A DNA stretch of 64,000 nt from Runella limosa DSM 17973 (GCF_000482465.1 NZ_KI519433.1:50236-114235), one strand, 5' to 3'; shown: positions 7,653 to 17,182, numbered from the stretch's first letter. Numbers and translations are program-made. The notes: generated by a model from the letters alone, not told the origin.

Positions 7653-7773
7653 GAGATATTGCAATGGTATGTAAATAATACCAAAAATGGTATATCATAG
7701 TATCCCATTGTAAACGTGACGGCTTAAAGTAAGGTAAGTGGTTTTTTTTAGGTGGTAACTGACAATTTTGGGA

Positions 7774-8505
7774 TTATATATGCCTTTTTAAAAGGTGATT
7801 TAGCTCCTTTCTAAAGCTTCTTCCAACGGGAAGTATCACCAATCCAGTCAGTTTAATTGTATTGGCTTCTAATTGCTGAACGTGTAGTGTATTGACTGCA
7901 AACTTGTGATGGATGCGAATAAATTGTGCATCCAAAAACTCTTCCAGGAGCTTGGTTAATGATTTTTTCAGTACATACCTTTTAGCGGGTGTATGTATGT
8001 AACAATGACTATCCTCGGCTTCGATGTAAACAATTTCAGTGAACCTAACCTGCTCTTGTTGACCTGTCCTACTACTCAAGTATATGTACTTTCTATCTAT
8101 AAAATCATACTCTTTGCTTTTCGTTTGTGCTTCCAAGGTCTTTTCGATGGCTGATTGTAGCGTAATAGCATGAAAAGGTTTAATTAGGTACTGAACGCTA
8201 AGGTTCTTTTGGGCCTCCAAAAATAGATTTTGGTCTTGAGACGTGGTCATCAGTACGATGGGAACGAGGGTGTCTCTAAGAGTTTTAAGAAGCTCAATAC
8301 CAATCGGTTTGTTTTCAATCATAATATCTGATAGTACCAAGTCAACTTCATGATTATCAAGATATTTGATTAAATCTGTCAATTTTGTAAAAATGCCCCC
8401 TAACCGAAATGTATAATTGGAAGAAATGCGCTCAGTAAGCATAATTTCTAATTTAATTTGGTCAATTGGGTCATCTTCTAGTATCACAATCACAATGTCT
8501 TTCAT
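7774..8505 (-). CDS. LytTR-family response regulator
   Basis: 243 residues. Residues 1-125 form a receiver domain with the acidic pair Asp11/Asp12, the phosphorylation site Asp60 (LVLSDIM), Thr88 and Lys109 (LIKPF). Residues about 140-243 form a LytTR DNA-binding domain (RFTEIVYIEAEDSHCYIHT, FIRIHHKFAVNT, ILPVGRSFRKEL). It is divergent from the two TPR histidine kinases starting at 8891, which are its most likely phosphate donors, though their lack of a close match to LytS-type kinases leaves this as inference. A strong promoter lies at 8590-8619. Confidence 0.93.
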   Translation of the reverse strand: MKDIVIVILEDDPIDQIKLEIMLTERISSNYTFRLGGIFTKLTDLIKYLDNHEVDLVLSDIMIENKPIGIELLKTLRDTLVPIVLMTTSQDQNLFLEAQKNLSVQYLIKPFHAITLQSAIEKTLEAQTKSKEYDFIDRKYIYLSSRTGQQEQVRFTEIVYIEAEDSHCYIHTPAKRYVLKKSLTKLLEEFLDAQFIRIHHKFAVNTLHVQQLEANTIKLTGLVILPVGRSFRKELNHLLKRHI

Positions 8506-8589
8506 AGCTATAGTTTATATGCTCAAACATATAATTTGCTGTAAGTGTTATATCAAACAATATAAAACTTGGTCGTGGAATTAATGAAG

Positions 8590-8619
8590 CAAAAATAGAG
8601 TTGGCAGGAAATGAAACAA
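8590..8619 (-). promoter_or_regulatory. Promoter of the LytTR response regulator
   Basis: TTG (8619-8617), exactly 19 bases, then TATTTTTG (8597-8590) on the minus strand: a perfect match to the Bacteroidota TTG-N19-TAnnTTTG promoter, 84 bases before the ATG. Confidence 0.7.
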
Positions 8620-8767
8620 TGATGCCTTTTAAAAAAAACATATATGATAAGTGTGATAACGTTTTGGCTAATTCAAGGTAGCCTTTTTTAAAAGATAAAC
8701 CATTAATTTTGATAACGTAAGAAATTAATTAGTATGTTTTTATAGTATAGTATATAGTGCAAGTATA

Positions 8768-8775
8768 TAATTTTG
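8768..8775 (+). promoter_or_regulatory. Candidate -7 box of the histidine-kinase operon
   Basis: TAATTTTG matches TAnnTTTG but lacks a TTG at the right distance. It lies 115 bases before the first kinase gene; a regulator could compensate for the missing -33 element. Confidence 0.4.
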
Positions 8776-8890
8776 CGTGGAATTGAATAAAACTAATGGT
8801 TTTGTGTCATTCTTTCTTATATAGATTTGTTGACGTTTATCCAAGATTTCACGAGAGCCACTTCTATTGTATGTAATGTGTTTGCGATTT

Positions 8891-10780
8891 ATGAAATACT
8901 CACTTCTTCTTTTCTTATTGATGTATATTTCTGAGACAGGATATGCACAGAATAAATCTTTTAACTCTTTTCGTGATTATCTCGTTTTAACGTACAATTT
9001 TGATAACTATAAGACACAATTAGCGTCAAATTCTAAAAGTGAATTATTGAGTTTATCGATTGTAAATCAACTGAAAAAACAAAACGATTATGATACGATA
9101 GATTTAAAAAAAATGAGCCTGATTGTACAACAAGCTTCAGTACAAAAATCACAACTTGGTTTGGCTATGGCATATTACATACTTGGAAGAGAGCATACCA
9201 TTGACCAAGATGATTCGCTGTCATACAGTTATTTAACAAAAGCTGAGAAAATTTTTACAGCAATCAATGATACGACAGGAATAATTCACTGTTCCAAACT
9301 TTTGCGAGCTCATACAAGAAGAGCAGACATAAATTTACCCAAATTTTACTTTGATAGAGTCGTAGCACTTGGTCAACAATCAAAGTATCCCATTGACAAT
9401 TATATGTATTACCTGCTTATCATGGCTTGTGATCCTTATCTTGGCCCTCAACCAACAGAACGTCAAATGGAGGATGCTCTGCAAAAAACGCTCAAAATTA
9501 TTGACAAGTACCCCTATTTTGAGTATATCCGAGCCAATGTTTATAAAAACATTCAAGAAGGATACAGAAGAAAGAAAAAGCATGATAAAGTGCTTGAGTT
9601 TGCCTTGAAGGTGATAAACCATACAAGCAAAAAAATTGATTTTATGGATTATCAATATTTAGGCAATGCTTATCTGTCAATAAAAAAATATGACATGGCC
9701 ATAGCAGCTTTGGAAGAAGCCGCAAAGCGCATAAAGATAGAAAGACCCAAGTCAATCATTCGACTAAAAAACATATATATATTCTTAAAGAAAGCGTATT
9801 ATGAAGCTGGAAATTTAAAAGCAAGCATACAGATAGACGAAAAGTATGACAGTCTGGTTTATGTGATCAGTAATAATGACCGTAGTGTAGCGTTATTTCA
9901 CCTGCGGGAAAAGTACTCATTTGCCGATAAGGAAGCGAAACTCGAAAGACTTACTTTAGAAAAGGAAATAGCCGATTCGCAAAAAAGGCTTTTGTTTGGC
10001 GGCTTACTTGTGACCCTTACGATGGTTGGAATTGTACTTTTTTTTTCAATAAAACTTCAGAAAACTAATATTAAATTATTGCGCCTTCAGCAAGCAAGAG
10101 ACAAGTTTTATACCATCATTGCGCACGATTTGCGCTTACCTATGAAAAGCCTTAATGACATGGGTATATTGTTACAATATCTTATTAAAGAAGGAAAAGT
10201 TGAGGAGTTAGATAGGGTTATTAAGCAGATTGAAAAAATGAGGTATCAATCGAATTTGCTCCTAAATAATCTATTTGAATGGGGGAAAAGTGACTATTTT
10301 GTTAATCAATCTGTAACACGTCCTATTGTCTTTGAAGCAATTATCCCTTTACAAACAATATATAATTACTACTTCCCTTTTGCCGAATCAAAAGGAGTGT
10401 CTTTAGAGTTGTCACTACCATCTTCTTTGCCACTTTTAGCTGACCAAAAAGGATTTGAAATAGCCATCAGTAATATACTAGACAATGCCTTAAAGTATAC
10501 GCCACCTGGTGGGAAAATTCTGATTAAGGCATATAAAAGTGATTATAAATTTCGCCATTACTCGATTGTGATTTCTGATACGGGAGACGGAATTAAACCT
10601 ATTCAGTTGAGCTACTTACAACAGGTATTTTTGTGGAAAACAAAACCAGAAGTAGGAATTCAAGGGTTAGGATTAGGCATGATTTTGATTTACAACTTTG
10701 CCCGAAAAAATAATATCAACATTTATGTAATGAGTGAAATTGGGGTAGGTACTTCATTTAAATTAGTTTGGAAGACTTAA
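8891..10780 (+). CDS. TPR-containing sensor histidine kinase
   Basis: About 629 residues from the ATG at 8891, which gives a clean signal peptide (ending TGYAQ); earlier starts at 8867 (TTG) and 8876 do not. The periplasmic part (about 20-340) is helical with tetratricopeptide-like repeats. A transmembrane segment follows (about 366-388), then a dimerisation helix with His412 in IIAHDLRLP, and an ATPase domain with SNILDNALKYTPPGGK, DTGDGI and GLGLGM. It should sense an envelope signal through the TPR part and autophosphorylate on His412. The next gene is a paralogue in the same arrangement. Confidence 0.93.
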   Translation: MKYSLLLFLLMYISETGYAQNKSFNSFRDYLVLTYNFDNYKTQLASNSKSELLSLSIVNQLKKQNDYDTIDLKKMSLIVQQASVQKSQLGLAMAYYILGREHTIDQDDSLSYSYLTKAEKIFTAINDTTGIIHCSKLLRAHTRRADINLPKFYFDRVVALGQQSKYPIDNYMYYLLIMACDPYLGPQPTERQMEDALQKTLKIIDKYPYFEYIRANVYKNIQEGYRRKKKHDKVLEFALKVINHTSKKIDFMDYQYLGNAYLSIKKYDMAIAALEEAAKRIKIERPKSIIRLKNIYIFLKKAYYEAGNLKASIQIDEKYDSLVYVISNNDRSVALFHLREKYSFADKEAKLERLTLEKEIADSQKRLLFGGLLVTLTMVGIVLFFSIKLQKTNIKLLRLQQARDKFYTIIAHDLRLPMKSLNDMGILLQYLIKEGKVEELDRVIKQIEKMRYQSNLLLNNLFEWGKSDYFVNQSVTRPIVFEAIIPLQTIYNYYFPFAESKGVSLELSLPSSLPLLADQKGFEIAISNILDNALKYTPPGGKILIKAYKSDYKFRHYSIVISDTGDGIKPIQLSYLQQVFLWKTKPEVGIQGLGLGMILIYNFARKNNINIYVMSEIGVGTSFKLVWKT

Positions 10781-10828
10781 CTTGTTAAGCACTTTAAGTT
10801 TCAAAACCTTGTCGTAAATCAGCAAATT

Positions 10829-12925
10829 ATGAGATTTGTTAGTTTTCTATCGTTTTACTTGCTTTCAATTGGGCTCGTATATGCCCAAAATATATCCTTT
10901 AAATCTTTTCGTGATTATCTCATTTCTGCGTCTCGCTTGGATAGTTTAGAAGAAGTGGAACGGAAAAGCAAACTCAATCCTCAATCGAGCCAATACCTGC
11001 ATTTATTGATTGCCATTGAGTTGGGTAAGTCACAGCGGGACGATTCAATCACTACAGAACAGTACAATAGAATAGTGAAATTGGCCACCAAGCATAAATC
11101 AACCTTGGGGCTTGCCATGGCAAATTATATCATGGGGATGTATCACTCAACTTGGCAAGAAGAGGTTGCTTATGAATACATGATGAAAGCACGGGCCCAG
11201 TTTACCCAACAAAAAGATACGTCGGGTATCATTCAGTGCCTTAGTTGGTCATTGAGGCAATTTACGCAAGACGACCCAAGCTACGGCCCATTTATTAAAA
11301 AGGATTTACTGAAAATGAATCAGGAGAATTTTGCTAAGTTGGTGGCCTTATCCGAAAAATCTAAGCACGTCATTGACAGGTTTACGTACTATCGTACTGT
11401 TTTGAACAGCCATCCATCTTTTTCCCAAGAAATAACTGAAAAACAACAAATGGAAGCCTTCAAAGCTGCCAATGAAATACTGGATAAAAATCCGCACTTA
11501 TCATTCTTGAGAAAAGCAATTTATCGAGCTGCTCAACAAGGTTACTTAAATTCCAAAAAATTTGATAAACTTTTGGAATTGGGTTTGAAAATACTGAACC
11601 ATCCTGACATTAAAGCCACTTACCCAGATTATAGAAATGTAGCCAATACTTACACACATTTAAAAAAATACGACAGTGTTATTGTCTATATGAAGGAAGC
11701 GATTAGGCGAGCCAAGATTGAAGACCCTAAGAATATGAAGGCATTACGGGGAATGAACAGGCGTTTAAAAAACGCATACTTTGAGATAGGCAATTGGAAA
11801 GCGGGTATAAAGGCATACGACGAATACGACAAGTATAATAACCTGATTCGTGACAATGACCGCAGGTTGGCCGTGTATGAAATCAAGGAAAAGTACTCCT
11901 TTACCGAAAAAGAGGCCGAACTGAAACGTTTATCCTTAGAAAAGCAAGTAGCCGAAAGCCGAAATCAACTGCTTCAAGCTCAATACGAAGCCGAAAAACG
12001 CGAGGCTGTTTTAAAAAACCTAGCTTTAGAAAATCAGGCAACTGAAAACAGAACCAAATTGCTCCAAAGTCAGATAGAAGTTCAAAGCAAAGAACGTACC
12101 CTCCAAATAGCTGAATCCCATAAAGAACTTTTGTTTGGCGGTTTGCTGGTTGCTTTGGGGTTGATTGGAACGATTCTCGGTTTTTCAATAAAACTGCGGC
12201 AAACCAACAAAAAACTGTTGGAGTTGCAGCAAGGCCGTGATAAATTCTATACCATTATAGCGCATGATTTACGTACACCCATCAACAGTCTCAATGACAT
12301 GGGTGGATTGTTGCCACACCTGATTCAAGAAGGTAAAAAGCAAGAGTTGGAGAGAGTAATCCAACAAATTGAATCCATGAGACAAAAGACCAACCTACTG
12401 CTCAATAACCTGTTTGAATGGGGCAAAAGTCAGTATTTTACGCCAGATGTGGCGGAAGTTCGTCAACAGGTGGATGTAGTACCTTTGCTGGCGGAACTAC
12501 ACCAAACCTATCTTCCGATTGCGCAATCCCAAAAGATTGATTTGTTAGCGGAGTTGCCAGCAAGTTTTGTTACAGAAATCGCCCCCAAAGGGTTGTTGAT
12601 GACGGTGCGAAACTTACTAGACAATGCCATCAAAAACACAGCAGAAGGGGGGAAGATTTTAATCCGAATCAGTTCACCTGCCGTGGGTAAGACTTCCAAT
12701 GATTTAACAATCACGATTACGGACACTGGAAAAGGTATTGCCCCTGACCAGCTCCATTATTTACAGCAAGTATTTGCAGGGAAAGTCAAACCCGACGTAG
12801 GGATTCACGGGCTGGGATTAGGTATGGTATTGATTTACAATTTTGTGCAGAAAAATAAAACATCCTTATCCGTCGAAAGTGAAGTCGGGAAAGGTACTTC
12901 TTTTGAATTGAATGTGAAGGGATAA
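10829..12925 (+). CDS. TPR-containing sensor histidine kinase with long coiled coil
   Basis: 698 residues. The layout matches its upstream neighbour: signal peptide (to about residue 20), periplasmic TPR helices, transmembrane segment (about 434-456), His479 in IIAHDLRTP, and ATPase motifs NLLDNAIKNTAEGGK, DTGKGI and GLGLGM. Ahead of the membrane segment it has an extra coiled coil built from repeated blocks (EAELKRLSLEKQVAESRNQLL, then EAVLKNLALENQATENRTKLL). The two genes are 48 bases apart and clearly arose by tandem duplication. They may form heterodimers or listen to different ligands; no evidence decides this. Confidence 0.93.
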   Translation: MRFVSFLSFYLLSIGLVYAQNISFKSFRDYLISASRLDSLEEVERKSKLNPQSSQYLHLLIAIELGKSQRDDSITTEQYNRIVKLATKHKSTLGLAMANYIMGMYHSTWQEEVAYEYMMKARAQFTQQKDTSGIIQCLSWSLRQFTQDDPSYGPFIKKDLLKMNQENFAKLVALSEKSKHVIDRFTYYRTVLNSHPSFSQEITEKQQMEAFKAANEILDKNPHLSFLRKAIYRAAQQGYLNSKKFDKLLELGLKILNHPDIKATYPDYRNVANTYTHLKKYDSVIVYMKEAIRRAKIEDPKNMKALRGMNRRLKNAYFEIGNWKAGIKAYDEYDKYNNLIRDNDRRLAVYEIKEKYSFTEKEAELKRLSLEKQVAESRNQLLQAQYEAEKREAVLKNLALENQATENRTKLLQSQIEVQSKERTLQIAESHKELLFGGLLVALGLIGTILGFSIKLRQTNKKLLELQQGRDKFYTIIAHDLRTPINSLNDMGGLLPHLIQEGKKQELERVIQQIESMRQKTNLLLNNLFEWGKSQYFTPDVAEVRQQVDVVPLLAELHQTYLPIAQSQKIDLLAELPASFVTEIAPKGLLMTVRNLLDNAIKNTAEGGKILIRISSPAVGKTSNDLTITITDTGKGIAPDQLHYLQQVFAGKVKPDVGIHGLGLGMVLIYNFVQKNKTSLSVESEVGKGTSFELNVKG

Positions 12926-12973
12926 GGAAATATAACTCACTTCATTATAAAAACAAAAATGGCAAACAATATG

Positions 12974-12986
12974 ACGTTTTGGCTAA
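12974..12986. repeat. Intergenic motif ACGTTTTGGCTAA, copy 2
   Basis: Identical to 8659-8671. A related form, CGATTTGGCTAAAT, lies at 14489-14502. All three precede genes of the signalling/surface block. Confidence 0.45.
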
Positions 12987-13032
12987 ATATCTGGTTCGTT
13001 TTTTGATAAGAAACGATATTAATAGTCAATAA

Positions 13033-14223
13033 ATGAAAAACTTACTATTGCTTTGTTTTGGGTTATGTATTTCTGTGTCTATACATGCTCAAAAATTATA
13101 TATACTTTTTGTTGTTGATGATGAGGGTAGTAATTTTGGTTTGTTGCAATTACGCAATGAATCAGATATGCTTTATATCTTAGAAATTGTAGAGCGGGAA
13201 TTGGATTATAAAATGGAGGTAATCCACCTTTCAAAGCAAAGATTTACTGCCAATGACCTTCATCAAACCATTGATAGCCTGCCCACTAGTGAAAATGACA
13301 TCGTAGTCATATACTATACTGGCTTTGGTCTTCTTCCTCCTAATAAAAGCAGCCTTTTTGCCCACTGGAAACTACGAGACAATCCAACAGTTGGGTTATC
13401 AGTAGATGAGGTTGCTAGTTGGCTGGAGGTCAAGCAAAAAGCCAAAAAGCTGCACTTGGGATTGATTGTATCAGAGTATAGTGCGCAAAGTATTCATTCT
13501 CCCCAACGAGTAATCGATACCCTTGGAGTGTCGATGGCATATCGTAAGCAGGTAGTTAAAAAACTGTTTTTAGGGCATTGTGGTATCGTCAAAATGGGGA
13601 GTTCGTTGCCTGATGAGCCTTCTTGGGTCAATGAGAACCACAGTGCGTCGTTGTTTACCGAATCGCTTGTTCGTGCGTTTGAACGGATGCTTATGCCGTT
13701 GGATTCCAGTGATTTATATCAAGTATCTTTTCGGCAGTTCCATGCCTATTCCTCTTCGTATCTACATCGGTATTTCAATGAGATACCCATAAGCCAAACC
13801 CCTGTTTTGGAAATGAAATCTTGCGAAGGAAGCACTTTTAGGAGTGGAGTAGGAGTATCTTCTGATTCTTCCACAGTCTCTGTCAAAGTACTGGGAGGGC
13901 TACTTAATTCGTTGGCGCATAATAAAGACCCACTTCAACGTCAGCAAATCAAACAACAATTAGCCTATTATTTCACCCCCGATGCTACCGTCAGGGTTGT
14001 TAGAATGTATGGGATGAACCGAATTCCAAAACCAAAAGAATATACTTTGGGGGCGTATTTGGATACCATACATCTGCCTGGCGTCAATCCAAGTACCCAA
14101 GAAATAATACCCAACATGATGTATTTATATATAGGTAAAATTGAAACCGATACCACACTCCTCAAATCGCCACTCGTCAAACGCCTGTCGGTGTCCGAAA
14201 TATGGGGCAATGTTGCTCATTAA
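13033..14223 (+). CDS. Secreted caspase-like protein with catalytic residues replaced
   Basis: 396 residues with a signal peptide ending at HAQ (residue 20). Residues about 21-210 have the look of a caspase/metacaspase (C14) fold: KLYILFVVDDEG, ENDIVVIYYTGFGLLPP and KKLHLGLIVSEYS. In active members these read ..YYSGHG and ..DaC. Here the histidine of GHG is Phe98, and the segment expected to carry the cysteine reads SEY (147-149). Both catalytic positions are therefore lost, implying a non-proteolytic, binding or scaffold role in the envelope. Residues 210-396 are not recognised. It lies 107 bases after the second histidine kinase. Confidence 0.7.
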   Translation: MKNLLLLCFGLCISVSIHAQKLYILFVVDDEGSNFGLLQLRNESDMLYILEIVERELDYKMEVIHLSKQRFTANDLHQTIDSLPTSENDIVVIYYTGFGLLPPNKSSLFAHWKLRDNPTVGLSVDEVASWLEVKQKAKKLHLGLIVSEYSAQSIHSPQRVIDTLGVSMAYRKQVVKKLFLGHCGIVKMGSSLPDEPSWVNENHSASLFTESLVRAFERMLMPLDSSDLYQVSFRQFHAYSSSYLHRYFNEIPISQTPVLEMKSCEGSTFRSGVGVSSDSSTVSVKVLGGLLNSLAHNKDPLQRQQIKQQLAYYFTPDATVRVVRMYGMNRIPKPKEYTLGAYLDTIHLPGVNPSTQEIIPNMMYLYIGKIETDTTLLKSPLVKRLSVSEIWGNVAH

Positions 14224-14575
14224 TGTCTTGCTACTACTGTAGTTGATTTATTTGCCCATTTCTTTAAATATGGCATGGAAATTGTGAAAGGATATGCTCC
14301 TTTAAAGTGCCAGAAATCTTCCTATTTTTGTCATCCAAAGAAATATTTTACTTCCATTTTATCTTTATAAAAGTTAAAAAACAAAGCTATATTTCTAAAA
14401 AGTAGGCGCATTTATCGGTCTCTTTATTTCTTCCAACTGGATTAATTACTTCATATACCCAAAATAACCAAAACGATAACCGATATACCGATTTGGCTAA
14501 ATCGTCGGATTAGTTCTTGTTACAAAAAAGCTAGGTAGTTCATAGTTTTTTCGAACAAAATTATTCTGAAATCGT
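14224..14575. other. Intergenic region before the surface-protein block
   Basis: 352 bases with no gene. It contains a TATTTTTG box at 14323-14330 with a weak TTT at the -33 distance, and the inverted repeat CGATTT-GGCT-AAATCG at 14489-14504, which includes a version of the TTTGGCTAA motif seen upstream of the kinases and pseudo-caspase. Confidence 0.5.
14489..14504. promoter_or_regulatory. Inverted repeat, possible operator
   Basis: CGATTT-GGCT-AAATCG has six-base arms around GGCT, 72 bases before the SprB-repeat gene. It overlaps the shared TTTGGCTAA motif, so it may bind the same regulator as the sites at 8659 and 12974. Confidence 0.4.
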
Positions 14576-17182
14576 ATGGTTGTTTTTTTACACCTCCGTT
14601 GCTCCAAATACCTCTTGACAACACTTCTATTTCAGTTGTGTATGCTGACTGGAATATTGAGGTCTTATGCACAGACCGAAACCTTTCCTTCGGGCTCGTA
14701 TATCATCAACATGGGGATTACCCCGCAAACTCAATCCAATGCCCTGAGGCCCTACGGGTTGATTTATGATTTGTTGAAAAACAACAAAATTCCTGTCAAA
14801 TGGGTCATTAGCCAAACCAAAGGCATTGATGGCATAGACTTTAGCCACCAAGGGGTAGATTTTCGAGGCGGGACGTTCATCATCCCTGCCGCTTTCCGAG
14901 ACGCATCGGTGAATGGCAAAATTAGCAGCTATGGCGTTTCGGGGATAACCACGACGAGCCCTTTGACGGTGAACGTAACTTATACCCTCAGGTCAGCGCC
15001 CCGCTGGACGTTGGACGACCAGAATGGAAAAATCGCCGAAGGTTTTTTCAGTCAGGCGGGGATTCCATCCTCAGCTTACAACTTTAAAGATCCCCAATCA
15101 TTGGGAGGCTGCGATGATATTTTTGTGATGCCCCACGCCGATCCCAAGTGGAGTTCCCACAGCAATCTGTATAACTGGAACCGTACACAGTTTGGGGCGA
15201 TTTGGGCGGGTTGTAAAGCCGTTTCGGAATTGGAGAACATGAACAATGGTAGTTTGCAGACAAACTTCCTAGCTACCAACGTAGGGGGTGTTGGCAATGC
15301 CTTGGTGTTTTCTGGCTCGCACAGCGACGGAAGCCCTCCTTACACTCGTCTTAACCCAAGCAGCCCTGCTGCACAATACATGGGCTCGACCGACGCCGCT
15401 CACCCTGGAGGTGCCGAGCAAATCTACCTTCCCAAGGCGGGGGGCGGTTGGCGGCCTACAACCCAAGTGATTGCTTTCGACCCTAGCCAATCCAATGTAC
15501 CTGGGCTATCGCCTGGGCCAGCGGCCGTGATTGTCTTCGGTCGTGGTTTTGGTCTGAACACTTCAGGCTATGTGATGTACGAAGCAGGCCACGACATCAA
15601 AAAAGCAGGTGGTACGGCCAGCATTGCCGCCATTCGTGCCTTTTTTAATTTTAGTCTATTGTCTTCTGTAGATAAAGTACCTTTTATCAGTGTGGCAAAT
15701 GTTCCTACAACCATGTCAATTGGTGTTGGTTATGCCGTTAGTGTTACGGCTAACTCTCCTGTATCTTCTCCGCTTACCTATCAATGGACGAGTAGCTGCG
15801 GCGGTACTTTTGCCAATGCTTCGGCTGCCAGTACTACATTTACCCCTCCCAATGTGGGTAGTGTCACTTCCTGTATGATTACCGTCACAGTGTCCGACGC
15901 CTGCGGCAGACAAACCTCCACTGCCACGCCTATTACCATTCAACCCTGTACTCAATCGGTTACTTCATCGGTAACACCGTTGTGTGTGGGTGCTACCAAT
16001 ACGGGAGCCATCAGTATGACTGTCACGGGTGGAACTGCACCCTTTACCTATACATGGACTCGCTCGGGCGGTGGCACTGGTTCGGGCAACGGTACTACCA
16101 TTTCGGGCCTCGCCACTGGTACTTATACCGTTACGATTACCTCTTCTACTGGATGTGCCAATACGTTTACTGCTATAGTGGGTACGTACCCTGCCATTGT
16201 CATTACACCAACAGTCACTCCAGTGGCTTGTAATGGCGGTGCTACGGGGTCTATTAGTTTGTCGGTTTCGGGTGGTACGCCAGGCTACACTTACAATTGG
16301 GGCGGTGGTATCACCACCCAAAACCGCAGTGGTCTAACGGCTGGCAACTACAGCGTGACTGTCACCGACACCAAAGGGTGTACCGCTACGGCAAACAGCA
16401 TCAGCGTAACCCAACCCGCAGCGATAACTGCTACCCCATCCGTAACAAATGTACCTTGCTTTGGGCAATCTACGGGGGCTATCACCCTGACAGTCAATGG
16501 CGGAACGGCTCCCTATACCTACCAATGGAACGATGGGGCGTCCACCAAAGACCGTACCAATATCCCTGCGGGCACGTACAGTGTCACCATCACTGATTCA
16601 AGAAGCTGTACTGGAACAGTAACCAATATTTCCGTTACGCAGCCTTCTGCCGCCCTTACGGCTTCTTTGTCAAAAACAGAGCCAACCTGCGGAGCCACCA
16701 ACGGAAGTGTGACGGCGACGGTATCGGGTGGCACGGCTCCTTATACCTACGACTGGAACGGTACGCCAACGGGCGACGGAACCGCTACCATCACTGGCTT
16801 GGCCTCGGGGAATTATCAGGTCACTATCACCGATGCCAGAAACTGTACTTTTATTGCTACCATCACTTTATCAAACGTCGCCACAATGGTATTGACTACC
16901 AATGTGACACCTCCAACTTGCCCACCAGGTTCTAATGCACCTTTGGGCGAAAATGGGGTCATTGATTTGGTGGTGAGTGGTGGTACAGCACCGTTTACCT
17001 ATGCTTGGACAACCCCAAATGGAACAGGTCTTGTGCCAACAGCTCAAGATCAATCAGGTCTGTCCACTGGAACTTATAACGTAACCGTGACGGATGCCGT
17101 AGGATGTACAGCAAGTACTTCAGTGACACTTATTGCAATAAACCCTTCACCTGTCAAGCCAGTAACCATAAACAATAATTAA
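14576..17182 (+). CDS. Secreted SprB-repeat protein with an unfamiliar N-terminal domain
   Basis: 868 residues. A signal peptide (to about 33) leads into a domain of about 330 residues (34-365) that I know only as a recurring but unnamed module in Bacteroidota surface proteins; it has GSYIINMGITPQT, CDDIFVMPHADP, GAIWAGCKAVSELE and YEAGHDIKKAG. An Ig-like domain follows (about 370-455), then five SprB repeats of the form C.G...G.I...V.GGT.PYTY.W (460-860). SprB repeats are known from the gliding adhesin of Flavobacterium johnsoniae. No C-terminal type 9 secretion signal is evident; the protein ends shortly after the fifth repeat. Confidence 0.85.
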   Translation: MVVFLHLRCSKYLLTTLLFQLCMLTGILRSYAQTETFPSGSYIINMGITPQTQSNALRPYGLIYDLLKNNKIPVKWVISQTKGIDGIDFSHQGVDFRGGTFIIPAAFRDASVNGKISSYGVSGITTTSPLTVNVTYTLRSAPRWTLDDQNGKIAEGFFSQAGIPSSAYNFKDPQSLGGCDDIFVMPHADPKWSSHSNLYNWNRTQFGAIWAGCKAVSELENMNNGSLQTNFLATNVGGVGNALVFSGSHSDGSPPYTRLNPSSPAAQYMGSTDAAHPGGAEQIYLPKAGGGWRPTTQVIAFDPSQSNVPGLSPGPAAVIVFGRGFGLNTSGYVMYEAGHDIKKAGGTASIAAIRAFFNFSLLSSVDKVPFISVANVPTTMSIGVGYAVSVTANSPVSSPLTYQWTSSCGGTFANASAASTTFTPPNVGSVTSCMITVTVSDACGRQTSTATPITIQPCTQSVTSSVTPLCVGATNTGAISMTVTGGTAPFTYTWTRSGGGTGSGNGTTISGLATGTYTVTITSSTGCANTFTAIVGTYPAIVITPTVTPVACNGGATGSISLSVSGGTPGYTYNWGGGITTQNRSGLTAGNYSVTVTDTKGCTATANSISVTQPAAITATPSVTNVPCFGQSTGAITLTVNGGTAPYTYQWNDGASTKDRTNIPAGTYSVTITDSRSCTGTVTNISVTQPSAALTASLSKTEPTCGATNGSVTATVSGGTAPYTYDWNGTPTGDGTATITGLASGNYQVTITDARNCTFIATITLSNVATMVLTTNVTPPTCPPGSNAPLGENGVIDLVVSGGTAPFTYAWTTPNGTGLVPTAQDQSGLSTGTYNVTVTDAVGCTASTSVTLIAINPSPVKPVTINNN

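Larger units (their letters stand above)
8506..8890. other. Divergent intergenic region with promoters
   Basis: 385 bases of AT-rich DNA without a gene. It holds the minus-strand promoter for the LytTR gene (8590-8619), a plus-strand -7 box TAATTTTG at 8768-8775, and ACGTTTTGGCTAA at 8659-8671, which recurs exactly at 12974-12986 before the pseudo-caspase gene. Confidence 0.6.

Noticed and set aside
14678..17182. Type 9 secretion C-terminal signal on the SprB-repeat protein
   Set aside because: The end after the last repeat is only a short unstructured tail with no recognisable sorting domain.
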